This document shows positions 43,223-51,234 of a DNA stretch of 54,366 bases, in pieces. Origin of the DNA: Planctomycetia bacterium (GTDB taxonomy: Bacteria > Planctomycetota > Planctomycetia > Gemmatales > Gemmataceae); NCBI GenBank assembly GCA_005799265.1, contig SYHD01000029.1, forward strand, positions 1 to 54,366. Reading direction: 5' to 3'. The position numbers and the translations under genes are program-made. Position 1 is the stretch's first letter; each line of letters starts with the position of its first letter. Under the pieces are notes generated by a model, which searched no databases, was not told where the DNA came from, and saw nothing but the letters and a program-made list of their open reading frames with translations.

Positions 43223-45235
43223 TCACAACTTCATCTGCGCGAGCGAATCGACCAGGCCCGTCACGTGCGGTTCCATCCATTGCAGCACGAGCATCGGAAA
43301 AACGCCCAGCAGGATCGCAAGAATCACCAGCGGAATGACGCACAGCAATTCGCGGACGGTGATGTCCGGGAAGTCCTTGTATTTCTCGTTGGTGCCGAAA
43401 TAAACGCGCTGCATCGTCCAGAGGATGTACGCAGCCGTGATGACGACGGTCAGGGCGGCCAGGATCGCGAAGACCTTGCCGGCGTTGGGATAATCGGGCG
43501 TGGCGAAATTCCAAGTCGCCAGGATCACCATGAACTCGCCGACGAACCCGCACAAACCGGGCAGACCGAGGGCGGCGAAGAAAATCACGGCACTGATGCC
43601 GCCGTAGAGAGGCATCGGTTCGTTGAGGCCGCGGAAGCCGTCGAGGTTGCGATGGTGGGCCCGATCGTAGATGACGCCGACGCAGAAGAACATGCCGGCC
43701 GAGCTGATGCCGTGGGCGATCATCTGATACATGGCGCCGTTCATACCCCAGGCCCAGTAGTTGGCTCCGGTCATCGGCCAAACCGCGATGCCGAGCAGAA
43801 CATAGCCCATGTGGCTGATCGAACTGTAGGCGACGAGCTTCTTGAAATCGGTCTGCGCCATGGCCGCGAAGGCGCCGTAAACAATGTTGATCATCGCCAG
43901 CACGCACAGCCACCAAGCAAGGTTCTGGGCCGCCCACGGACAGATCGGATAGGCGATGCGGATGATGCCGTAGCCGCCCAGCTTCAAGAGAATGCCCGCG
44001 AGGATCATGCTGATGGGCGTGGGCGCTTCGACGTGGGCGTCAGGTAGCCACGTATGGAACGGGAAGACCGGGATCTTGATCGCGAAGCCAACGAACAGGA
44101 AGCCGAACATGATCCACTGGAAGGTCTTGCCGAAGAACGCTTGATCGAGGCGTTTTCGCACCGCGGCCTCGGTGGTCGGCACGCCCGCGGCCTCGCGGCG
44201 ATCCATAATCGTCTTGATAAACTTGCTCTGTTCTTCCGTGTCCAGTTCCATGTTTCGCCAGCGCATCGCGTCCAGGCCGACTTTGGAAAGAAGAATGATG
44301 TCGAAGGTGTGGACCTGCACCAGTTCCAGGGCACGATCGTTGGCGGTCTTCACGGGATCCCGCTTGACGACAGGAGGCGGCGGGAGCTTTTTCTTCTTCG
44401 CGGCGGCCGCCTGACTCTTCTCTTTCAGAAGCTCGTCGCTGCGGGCTTTCAGTGCCGCGGTCTCTTCCGCTTTCCAGTTCGGATGACGTGCAAGTTCCAG
44501 ATTCTTCTTCGCGTCCACAATCTGCGGATGCACGAAATCCTGTACGTCGGTGAAATAGAAGCCAAGCATGGCGATCAGGATAAACACGCTGCCGAACAGC
44601 GTGTACAGGAAAAACTTGATGGCCGCATACTCACGTCGCGGCCCGCCCCAGACGCCGATGAGGAAGTACATCGGCAGAAGCATCACTTCCCAGAAGATGT
44701 AGAAGAGAAAGAAATCCAGCGCGAGGAAGCTGCCCAGGACGCCGGTCTCGAGGATCAGAAACAGCATGCAAAAACCTTTGACATGCTTTTCGATTCCCCA
44801 ACTCGCGATCATCGACAGGAAGAAAAGGACCGTCGTCAGGAGGATGAGCGGCATGCTAATGCCATCGACGCCGAGGTAGTACTCGATGTTGAAACGCGAG
44901 ATCCACGGATAGCGGGCGAGCATATCGGTTTCAGACGCTTTTTCATTTTGAGGGGCGAGTGCGAGCTTATCGGCAGCGTCAGCCCGGCCGACCAGCGAGG
45001 TGGAGAGAAGAGGACGCCGCATCTCCCCTTTTTGCGCATCCTTATCCGGGTTAGCTTCGAGAAAGGCGTGAAAATTGATGAAGACGAACGTGCTAATGAC
45101 AAACGTCACGGCGGTTCCCAGGAGGGCGAACCAGCGCATGTATTCCTCGGTCCCCTTCGGGAAAAACACGAGGGCGAGCGCGAACACGCTCGGAATGAAA
45201 ATGCACACCGACATCAAGAGCAAATCGGATTCCAT
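43223..45235 (-). CDS. nuoM: NADH-quinone oxidoreductase subunit M
   Basis: 670 residues from ATG 45235 (GAGGATAGG upstream); usual NuoM are about 500. Membrane antiporter-like subunit: FLFYIFWEVMLLPMYFLIGV with the conserved Glu (183), AIKIPVFPFHTWLPDAHVEA with the conserved Lys (387) and AQTDFKKLVAYSSISHMGYV. A hydrophilic insertion of about 135 residues (235-372) with Lys/Glu- and Ala/Lys/Pro-rich parts lies between two membrane helices. A second added piece is near 65-110. The insertions explain the extra length. Confidence 0.95.
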   Translation of the reverse strand: MESDLLLMSVCIFIPSVFALALVFFPKGTEEYMRWFALLGTAVTFVISTFVFINFHAFLEANPDKDAQKGEMRRPLLSTSLVGRADAADKLALAPQNEKASETDMLARYPWISRFNIEYYLGVDGISMPLILLTTVLFFLSMIASWGIEKHVKGFCMLFLILETGVLGSFLALDFFLFYIFWEVMLLPMYFLIGVWGGPRREYAAIKFFLYTLFGSVFILIAMLGFYFTDVQDFVHPQIVDAKKNLELARHPNWKAEETAALKARSDELLKEKSQAAAAKKKKLPPPPVVKRDPVKTANDRALELVQVHTFDIILLSKVGLDAMRWRNMELDTEEQSKFIKTIMDRREAAGVPTTEAAVRKRLDQAFFGKTFQWIMFGFLFVGFAIKIPVFPFHTWLPDAHVEAPTPISMILAGILLKLGGYGIIRIAYPICPWAAQNLAWWLCVLAMINIVYGAFAAMAQTDFKKLVAYSSISHMGYVLLGIAVWPMTGANYWAWGMNGAMYQMIAHGISSAGMFFCVGVIYDRAHHRNLDGFRGLNEPMPLYGGISAVIFFAALGLPGLCGFVGEFMVILATWNFATPDYPNAGKVFAILAALTVVITAAYILWTMQRVYFGTNEKYKDFPDITVRELLCVIPLVILAILLGVFPMLVLQWMEPHVTGLVDSLAQMKL

Positions 45236-45268
45236 GATTGACCTATCCTCGTTTAGCCGCAATGTCCC

Positions 45269-45318
45269 GTTTAGCCGTGGTTCACCGAACCGCGCGGGTC
45301 TACGACCCGTAGCTAAAC
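45269..45318. repeat. Hairpin between nuoL and nuoM
   Basis: Outer arms GTTTAGC (45269-45275) and GCTAAAC (45312-45318) enclose a nested stem CGGGTC/GACCCG (45295-45300, 45304-45309). Same outer sequence as the hairpin between nuoK and nuoL. Lies in the 92-base gap of the operon. Confidence 0.6.
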
Positions 45319-45327
45319 AGACGCCGT

Positions 45328-48015
45328 TCACCCGCCCAGGGCGGCAACCCACGCATACAAAAGCACCGTCAGCGCCACTGCCGAGAGCGCCAGGAACAAC
45401 ACGTAACTACGCAGATAGCCAGTCTGCACGTTGCGCAGCCCGTTACCGACCGCATAGGAGGCGTCGGCCAGCACGTTGACGAAGCCGTCGATGATGCCGC
45501 GGTCGAATTTCCCGCTCCAATACGACGCATTGAGGTTCCAGCGACCAAGCAGATTGACGAAACCGTCGATTGCGTACGTGTCGAAATTACGGCACCAGTG
45601 AGCGATCACCATACCGGGCCGGACGATCGCGGCGCTATAAAGCTCATCGAAGTACCACTTGTGCAGAAGGAATCGATGCACGCCGGGGAATTGCTCTTTC
45701 GCCTCGGCCGGGTCGAGCCAACCATAGAGGTACAGCGCGAGCGCGAAGATCAAGCCGATCGCCACGACGCCTAGCGCCAAGTAGCCAACTCCCGCATGAT
45801 GAGCAAGTGCGGCCTGATTTTCCTTGACGAAATCGACATCGAGCGGGATCGGATGCCCATGCGCATCCTCGACATCCTCTACTTCAATCGTCTTGGGCTG
45901 GCTGTAATGGTGAAGCTGGTGCGCCAACCAGCTCTGTTGCGCGTCGAAGAGGGGCCAGCCGTGCTCATCGGGCTTCGGCCAGGCCACGGTCACGCTCAGG
46001 ATCGCCAGGAGAATCAGCGGGACGGTCATCTGCCACGGCGATTCGTGAGCGTGCTCATACACGTGCTCATCGCGCGGCTTGCCCATGAACGTCATGAACC
46101 ACATACGGAACATGTAGAACGTTGTGATCCCCGCCGTCGCCAGGGGCAACAAGAACAACAGGAAATGCTGCTTGTTCACCATCGCGAAACCGAACGCCCC
46201 GGCCAGAATCTCGTCCTTGCTGTACCAGCCGGAGAAAAGCGGGATGCCGGAAATCGCCAGCACACCCATCAACATGGCCAGGGCGGTGATCTTCATCTTC
46301 GGGAAGAGGCCGCCCATCTTGCGCATGTCTTGCTGGTGATGGCAACCATAGATGACGCTGCCGGAGCCGAGGAAGAGCAACGCCTTGAAGAATGCGTGCG
46401 TTAAGAGATGCAGCAGGCCTGCCGTCCAGCCGCCGATGCCCAGGCCGAGCATCATGTAGCCGAGTTGGCTCACGGTCGAATATGCCAGCACCTTCTTGAT
46501 GTCGGTCATAACGACGGCGATGGTGGCGGCGACGAAAAGCGTGATGGCGCCGACGTAGCTGATCGTCAACAGCACTTCGGGCGTGAACAGCGGATAGGAT
46601 CGGCCCACCAAATACACGCCGGCGGCGACCATTGTCGCGGCGTGGATGAGCGCGCTGACGGGCGTCGGACCTTCCATGGCATCCGGCAACCAGACTTGGA
46701 GCGGAAATTGCGCCGACTTGCCCACGCAACCGAGGAAGATGCCAAGCCCCGCGACCACGAGCAACCAATACGGCATATGGCCATATTGCTTGGCGCCCGG
46801 ATGATCGAATAGGTACTCCGTCTGATGGGGCCCATGAAAATGCCCCGACTGATCGCGAGGAAAGAGCAGGACCGCTTTTCCATCCTTCGCAAGATTCGTT
46901 TGCCGCCAGCCGTATTCCGTATTCTCGCCTGGGTCGCAACGGACAATCTTGTTGCTGAGGTTCGTCTTCCTGATCTGAATTTTGTCATTGGCTTTGATTT
47001 TTTCTTCCAGTACGATTTCGCCGTCCGCGTCCGCCTTCGGACACCGGATCTGCGCAAACAGTTCCTCGAAGTTGAACGTGCCACAATAAGTCCACAAGAT
47101 CATCAAGCCGATGATGAAACCGGCATCGCCGACGCGATTGGTGATGAACGCCTTGTTGGCCGCATTCGACGCGCTGGTGCGTTCAAAGTAGAAGCCGACC
47201 AAAAGAAACGAGCAGATGCCCACCAACTCCCAGCTCACGAAAATCTGGAAGAGATTGTCGGCCAGCAGCAGATTGAGCATCGAGAAGCAGAACAGCGACA
47301 AGAACATGAAGAAACGGCCGAAGCGTCCGCGCCGCTCGTAATGCCCGTGAGGGGTGTGGACTTCGTGATCCTCTACTGTCTTCTTCAATTCATCGGACAT
47401 ATAGCCGATGGAGAAGAGATGTATCAAGGTTGCGATGAACGTGACCATCACGAACATCACCGCGGCGAGCATGTCGATCTTGAAACCGACCGTAAGGATG
47501 GAGCCGCGTTCGGCGTCCTTGGTCTTCGTGGAAACGACTTGCGCCCAGGTCGTGGAACCAAGCCAGTGATGGCGCAGAATGTTGTATTCGCCCTGGAGAT
47601 TTCGCTCGGGCTCCTTCTTGACGAGCTTCGCCTGCTTGGCATCTTCCTTTTCGTCTTTCTTGGCCTCTGGCTCGGCTTTGTGGCCGTGGGGCTTGGCGTG
47701 CTCGAGGTGAAGCTCATGCAGGTGGTGTTCAAGGCGGTGCATCTCGCCGACTTCGCTGAGAAACACGCCGAAGCCGATGAAGCTGCACAAAAAAGCAAGG
47801 CCGATCGCCGCGGTCGCCACGTAGGCGGGGCCGGGACCTGGCACGGGGCCGCCGAGACACTGATACACGTTGTCAACCAATGAGCCGTTCTTGGCGTACG
47901 GCCGCAGCCCCCAGCGCAGCGCCCCCCATGCCAGCAGGAGCGCAAAGGAGCCCAGCGGCAACAGCGTCGCGATGACGAAAAGCAGGCCCGGTTGATTCCG
48001 TACCGTCTCGAACAT
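45328..48015 (-). CDS. nuoL: NADH-quinone oxidoreductase subunit L
   Basis: 895 residues; usual NuoL are 610-700. Antiporter-like subunit with the lateral helix: FFMFLSLFCFSMLNLLLADN and SWELVGICSFLLVGFYFERT with the conserved Glu, FLGCVGKSAQFPLQVWLPDA with the conserved Lys, and GPTPVSALIHAATMVAAGVY. Two large hydrophilic additions: a His/Glu/Lys-rich stretch near 91-140 (HRLEHHLHELHLEHAKPHGH) and a charged loop at about 320-415 after NFEELFAQIRCP. The start ATG 48015 has GAGGT upstream. Confidence 0.95.
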   Translation of the reverse strand: MFETVRNQPGLLFVIATLLPLGSFALLLAWGALRWGLRPYAKNGSLVDNVYQCLGGPVPGPGPAYVATAAIGLAFLCSFIGFGVFLSEVGEMHRLEHHLHELHLEHAKPHGHKAEPEAKKDEKEDAKQAKLVKKEPERNLQGEYNILRHHWLGSTTWAQVVSTKTKDAERGSILTVGFKIDMLAAVMFVMVTFIATLIHLFSIGYMSDELKKTVEDHEVHTPHGHYERRGRFGRFFMFLSLFCFSMLNLLLADNLFQIFVSWELVGICSFLLVGFYFERTSASNAANKAFITNRVGDAGFIIGLMILWTYCGTFNFEELFAQIRCPKADADGEIVLEEKIKANDKIQIRKTNLSNKIVRCDPGENTEYGWRQTNLAKDGKAVLLFPRDQSGHFHGPHQTEYLFDHPGAKQYGHMPYWLLVVAGLGIFLGCVGKSAQFPLQVWLPDAMEGPTPVSALIHAATMVAAGVYLVGRSYPLFTPEVLLTISYVGAITLFVAATIAVVMTDIKKVLAYSTVSQLGYMMLGLGIGGWTAGLLHLLTHAFFKALLFLGSGSVIYGCHHQQDMRKMGGLFPKMKITALAMLMGVLAISGIPLFSGWYSKDEILAGAFGFAMVNKQHFLLFLLPLATAGITTFYMFRMWFMTFMGKPRDEHVYEHAHESPWQMTVPLILLAILSVTVAWPKPDEHGWPLFDAQQSWLAHQLHHYSQPKTIEVEDVEDAHGHPIPLDVDFVKENQAALAHHAGVGYLALGVVAIGLIFALALYLYGWLDPAEAKEQFPGVHRFLLHKWYFDELYSAAIVRPGMVIAHWCRNFDTYAIDGFVNLLGRWNLNASYWSGKFDRGIIDGFVNVLADASYAVGNGLRNVQTGYLRSYVLFLALSAVALTVLLYAWVAALGG

Positions 48016-48030
48016 CGACTACCTCTCTTC

Positions 48031-48063
48031 GTTTAGCCGCGTGTCTTTGACACGCAGCTAAAC
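48031..48063. repeat. Hairpin between nuoK and nuoL
   Basis: Arms GTTTAGCCGCGTGTC (48031-48045) and its near complement (48049-48063) pair at 14 of 15 positions with loop TTT. It touches the nuoK stop codon and ends 15 bases before the nuoL start. Confidence 0.7.
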
Positions 48064-48381
48064 TTAGCCCTTCAATTCGTCCGCGCCATCGACATCCACG
48101 GTCGCATGGTTGTTGTAGAAATTGAGCACGATCGCCAACGCGACTGCCGCTTCGCCCGCCGCCAGCACGATCACAAACAAGGCGAAGATCATCCCCTCGA
48201 CTTGAAAGACGGCGTTGTACTTCGAGAAGGCGACGAAGTTGATGTTGGCGCCGTTCAGCACCAGTTCGACGCCGATCAGGATGCCGATCGCGTTGCGCTT
48301 GGTCGCCATGCAGACGACACCGCACGTGAACAAGAGCGCGCCGAGAACCAGATAGGGATAAAGATGTACCTCGTCGCTCAC
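48064..48381 (-). CDS. nuoK: NADH-quinone oxidoreductase subunit K
   Basis: 105 residues with three membrane helices. Family mark GILIGVELVLNGANINFVAF with the conserved Glu, and GMIFALFVIVLAAGEAAVAL with the second conserved Glu. Starts with GTG that overlaps the nuoJ stop by four bases (GTGA). Confidence 0.95.
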   Translation of the reverse strand: MSDEVHLYPYLVLGALLFTCGVVCMATKRNAIGILIGVELVLNGANINFVAFSKYNAVFQVEGMIFALFVIVLAAGEAAVALAIVLNFYNNHATVDVDGADELKG

Positions 48382-48983
48382 GTTATCTCCTCTTTGCGGC
48401 GTTTGGCCCGCGCCAAATAGGCGGCGCCGATCAGGACGACGAGCAAATGCACGGAGACGATCTCGAAGGGCAACAAATAATGCGTGCCCGCGTTATTGTC
48501 GTTCTTGCGCTCGGGTCCATAAGGCGCCCCGCTCAAGGCCTGCCCGATCGTCGCGGCGTGATGCGAATCCTTGGTGTCTTCGTCCTTCGACACGCCTCGG
48601 GCGCCGGTGGCGCGGGCCAGGTATTCCGAGCCCAAGCCGACGCTAAGAACCGAAAAAAGCAGGATGCCCGCGGCAATTGATATCGCCCATTCCGCGCCGT
48701 TGGTCTTCATGTGAATGAACGGCCCCTGCGCCGTGAGCATGACGCCGAAAACGACCAGCACCATCGTGCCGCCGACGTAGATCAAGAGCTGAATCGCCCC
48801 GACGAAATCCGCGCCGAGAAGAAAAAAAATGCCCGACGTGCCGGCCAACGTGAAGAGAAGCCAGGTCGCCGAGCGAACGATGTTCTGCGTCACCACCGTC
48901 GCGATGGCGCACAGCCCCGTGAGCCCTGCGACGAGGCCGAATGCGAACAACTGTACGTAGGAGTGCAAATCTGTCTGTAACAT
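48378..48983 (-). CDS. nuoJ: NADH-quinone oxidoreductase subunit J
   Basis: 201 residues with five membrane helices: SATWLLFTLAGTSGIFFLLG, FVGAIQLLIYVGGTMVLVVF with the conserved VGGTMVLVVF motif, and a short charged loop (residues 120-160) before the last helix. Lies 3 bases after nuoH and overlaps nuoK. nuoI, which usually stands between nuoH and nuoJ, is absent here. Confidence 0.94.
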   Translation of the reverse strand: MLQTDLHSYVQLFAFGLVAGLTGLCAIATVVTQNIVRSATWLLFTLAGTSGIFFLLGADFVGAIQLLIYVGGTMVLVVFGVMLTAQGPFIHMKTNGAEWAISIAAGILLFSVLSVGLGSEYLARATGARGVSKDEDTKDSHHAATIGQALSGAPYGPERKNDNNAGTHYLLPFEIVSVHLLVVLIGAAYLARAKRRKEEIT

Positions 48984-48986
48984 GGT

Positions 48987-50228
48987 TCAATGCGTTTTCG
49001 CGGCTCCTTGATATCCGGGGAGTCCTTCCATGCGCCACATGCCTGGCATGCCGGTTCCAGGCGGCAAAGCTGCCCACGTAATCAAGCGGAACACGACGAA
49101 GCCCGTGCCTGCAACGCTCAGGACGAATATCACCAGACTGATGATCCACTGCGCCAGCAACGGCATGTACAACGTCCACAAGCTTACGCCCGCCATGAGG
49201 ATGCAACTGATCGGAATCAGGTACTTCAAGCACAACATCATGACCTGGTCGATACGCAGGCGCGGCAACGTCCAGCGCACCCACATCATCACGAACACAA
49301 GCAGCCAGCCCTTGACCATGAACACACTGACGTTCAAGACGTTACCGACAATCCAGCCGGGCCATTCGCCCAGGAATTGGGCAAACACCGTCGTCAGCTC
49401 CCAAGGCAGCCCGATGCTCCAGCCGCCGAGGAACATGATGTTGGCGATACCGCTGACGGCGAACATACTGCCATACTCGGCCATGAAAATCACTAGCCAG
49501 CGAAAGCCGCTGTACTCGGTGTGGAAACCGGCAACCAGTTCGCTCTCGGCTTCAGCCAAATCGAACGGGGCTCGTTTACAGCTGGCCATTGCGCAGGTGA
49601 AGTAGGTCCAGAAAGCCGCGAAGGTGAACGGATCGTGGAAAATATACCAGTTCCAGATGCCTTGCTGTTGTTTCGCCACTTCGCTGAGATTCATGCTGCC
49701 GGCAACGATGACGGGCACGAGCACGCAGAGGGCCATCGGGATTTCGTAGCTGACCATCTGCGCGGCTTCACGCATGCCGCCGAAGAGGGACCACTTGCTG
49801 CCGGAGCCGTAGCCGATGAGAATAATGCCGAAGACTTCGCTCGACATGACCGCAAGCATGAAGAAGAGGCCAATGTTCATCTCGCGCGCGATGATGCCGT
49901 CGCCATAGGGAAGCGCGATAAACGCGAGAAAGGAGCCAACTAGCGCGATGTAAGGCCCGACGCGAAAGAGCATCTGGTCGGCGGCGGCCGGGATCGTGTC
50001 TTCTTTGATAAGGAGCTTCATGCCGTCGGCGAGCGTTTGCAGCCAGCCGAACTTGCCGCCGACGCGCGTGGGTCCGAGGCGATCCTGGATGCGCCCCGCG
50101 ACCTTGCGTTCGAGCCAAACCGAGAAGATGGCGTTGACCAGCATGAAACCGATTAGGAGTTTGGCCGCAATGATGGCGACCACGAACTCCCAATTGTGCT
50201 TCCAAAATTCGCTAAGCCATTCGAGCAC
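48987..50228 (-). CDS. nuoH: NADH-quinone oxidoreductase subunit H
   Basis: 413 residues, start GTG with AGGAG 8 bases upstream. Forms the quinone-site membrane subunit: VWLERKVAGRIQDRLGPTRV, GWLQTLADGMKLLIKEDTIP, PFDLAEAESELVAGFHTEYS and MWVRWTLPRLRIDQVMMLCL. First gene of the cluster; upstream is a divergent scpB gene, so nuoA-G and nuoI must lie elsewhere or be absent. Confidence 0.96.
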   Translation of the reverse strand: MLEWLSEFWKHNWEFVVAIIAAKLLIGFMLVNAIFSVWLERKVAGRIQDRLGPTRVGGKFGWLQTLADGMKLLIKEDTIPAAADQMLFRVGPYIALVGSFLAFIALPYGDGIIAREMNIGLFFMLAVMSSEVFGIILIGYGSGSKWSLFGGMREAAQMVSYEIPMALCVLVPVIVAGSMNLSEVAKQQQGIWNWYIFHDPFTFAAFWTYFTCAMASCKRAPFDLAEAESELVAGFHTEYSGFRWLVIFMAEYGSMFAVSGIANIMFLGGWSIGLPWELTTVFAQFLGEWPGWIVGNVLNVSVFMVKGWLLVFVMMWVRWTLPRLRIDQVMMLCLKYLIPISCILMAGVSLWTLYMPLLAQWIISLVIFVLSVAGTGFVVFRLITWAALPPGTGMPGMWRMEGLPGYQGAAKTH

Positions 50229-50318
50229 AGTCCTGGCTCCTGCTTCGCTTTAGTCTGGCCACGGATGATGATGGGCGTTACTTTATAGTGGCCAGCGGTC
50301 AGTGGCTAGTGCCTAGTT

Positions 50319-50354
50319 TCGCGTGGTGAGTGGTGAGTGCTGAGTAGTGAGTGG
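50319..50354. repeat. Degenerate GTGAGTG simple repeat
   Basis: A stretch built of loose copies of GTGGTGAGT/GTGAGTG between nuoH and scpB. Part of a longer tract (about 50290-50355) with AGTGGCCAGCGGTCAGTGGC. Low-complexity DNA; it may hold the promoters of the divergent genes, but none was recognised. Confidence 0.6.
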
Positions 50355-50407
50355 TAAATCAAGCCCGCAGGCGCTGAAGGAGCCTGCCGGGGTGAAGGGG
50401 AATCAGC

Positions 50408-51055
50408 ATGTTCCGCGGTCCGCCTCGTCGCTCGTTCGCAATCCTGCGCCCGCGTAATCACCCGCTTCCGCCGATCTACCGTCAAGTGGCGGACGGCGAC
50501 GAACTCGGCACATCGTCGGACCCGCACGGCCGCGATCGCTCGATGTCGATCCTGGAAGCTGTGCTGCTGATCGCCGACGAACCGCTGCCTATCCGCAAGC
50601 TCGTGCAAGTCACCGGCCTGGCCGACGCGACCACCGTGCGGCGTTTGCTCGACAAACTGCAAGCGTTCTATGACGCCGACGGATCTGCGTTCGAGCTTGA
50701 GGAACTCGCCGGCGGTTACCAACTCTTGACACGCCCTGAATATCACCGTTGGCTGACGAGTCTGCGCAAGAGTCAGCAAGACCTGCGCCTGACCCCGCCG
50801 GCCCGCGAGACGCTCGCCATCGTTGCTTATCGCCAACCGATCATGCGCGCCGACATCGAAGCGATCCGCGGCGTCCACTGCGGCGAAACACTTCGGCTCT
50901 TGATGGAAAAGGGCCTGATCAAAATCGCCGGCCGCCACGATTCGCTCGGAAGGCCCGTGCTATATGGGACGACGAAGCGATTCTTACAGGTCTTCGGCCT
51001 GAAGAGCTTGAAGGATTTGCCGAATGTGGAGTTGCCAGGCGAACGGCCAGCGTAA
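50408..51055 (+). CDS. scpB: Segregation and condensation protein B
   Basis: 215 residues. ScpB binds SMC with ScpA for chromosome condensation. Winged-helix pair: SILEAVLLIADEPLPIRKLV (from residue 47), FELEELAGGYQLLTRPEYHR, LTPPARETLAIVAYRQPIMR with ADIEAIRG, and GRPVLYGTTKRFLQVFGLKS. A 45-residue basic, Pro-rich N-terminal extension precedes the usual start; an ATG at 50543 would give the standard length. The site AAGGGGA supports 50408. scpA is not adjacent. Confidence 0.92.
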   Translation: MFRGPPRRSFAILRPRNHPLPPIYRQVADGDELGTSSDPHGRDRSMSILEAVLLIADEPLPIRKLVQVTGLADATTVRRLLDKLQAFYDADGSAFELEELAGGYQLLTRPEYHRWLTSLRKSQQDLRLTPPARETLAIVAYRQPIMRADIEAIRGVHCGETLRLLMEKGLIKIAGRHDSLGRPVLYGTTKRFLQVFGLKSLKDLPNVELPGERPA

Positions 51056-51061
51056 GCTGGC
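51046..51061 (+). terminator. Short hairpin over the scpB stop
   Basis: GCCAGC and GCTGGC pair around GTAA; the scpB stop codon lies in the loop and stem edge. A larger inverted repeat (CTGGTG to CACCAG) follows. Possible 3'-end structure. Confidence 0.4.
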
Positions 51062-51234
51062 TGGTGTAGACGCCAGCGGTTGGCCCAATTCACCAGCCGG
51101 CTCAAACCGGAGAAGTAGGCTCGTCACGCCGAGATCATCACGGAGGCGATGAAAGACTTTCTGCCGAACGCTGGCATAGGCCGCAACCACAGGAAGAATA
51201 GATTACCGTATAGCCCAGCAACGGAGAACCAGCG

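Noticed and set aside
41051..44047. A 998-codon open frame on the plus strand
   Set aside because: It is antisense to nuoN, nuoM and the small downstream gene, has an Arg/His/Glu-biased composition typical of a shadow frame in G+C-rich DNA, and resembles no protein.
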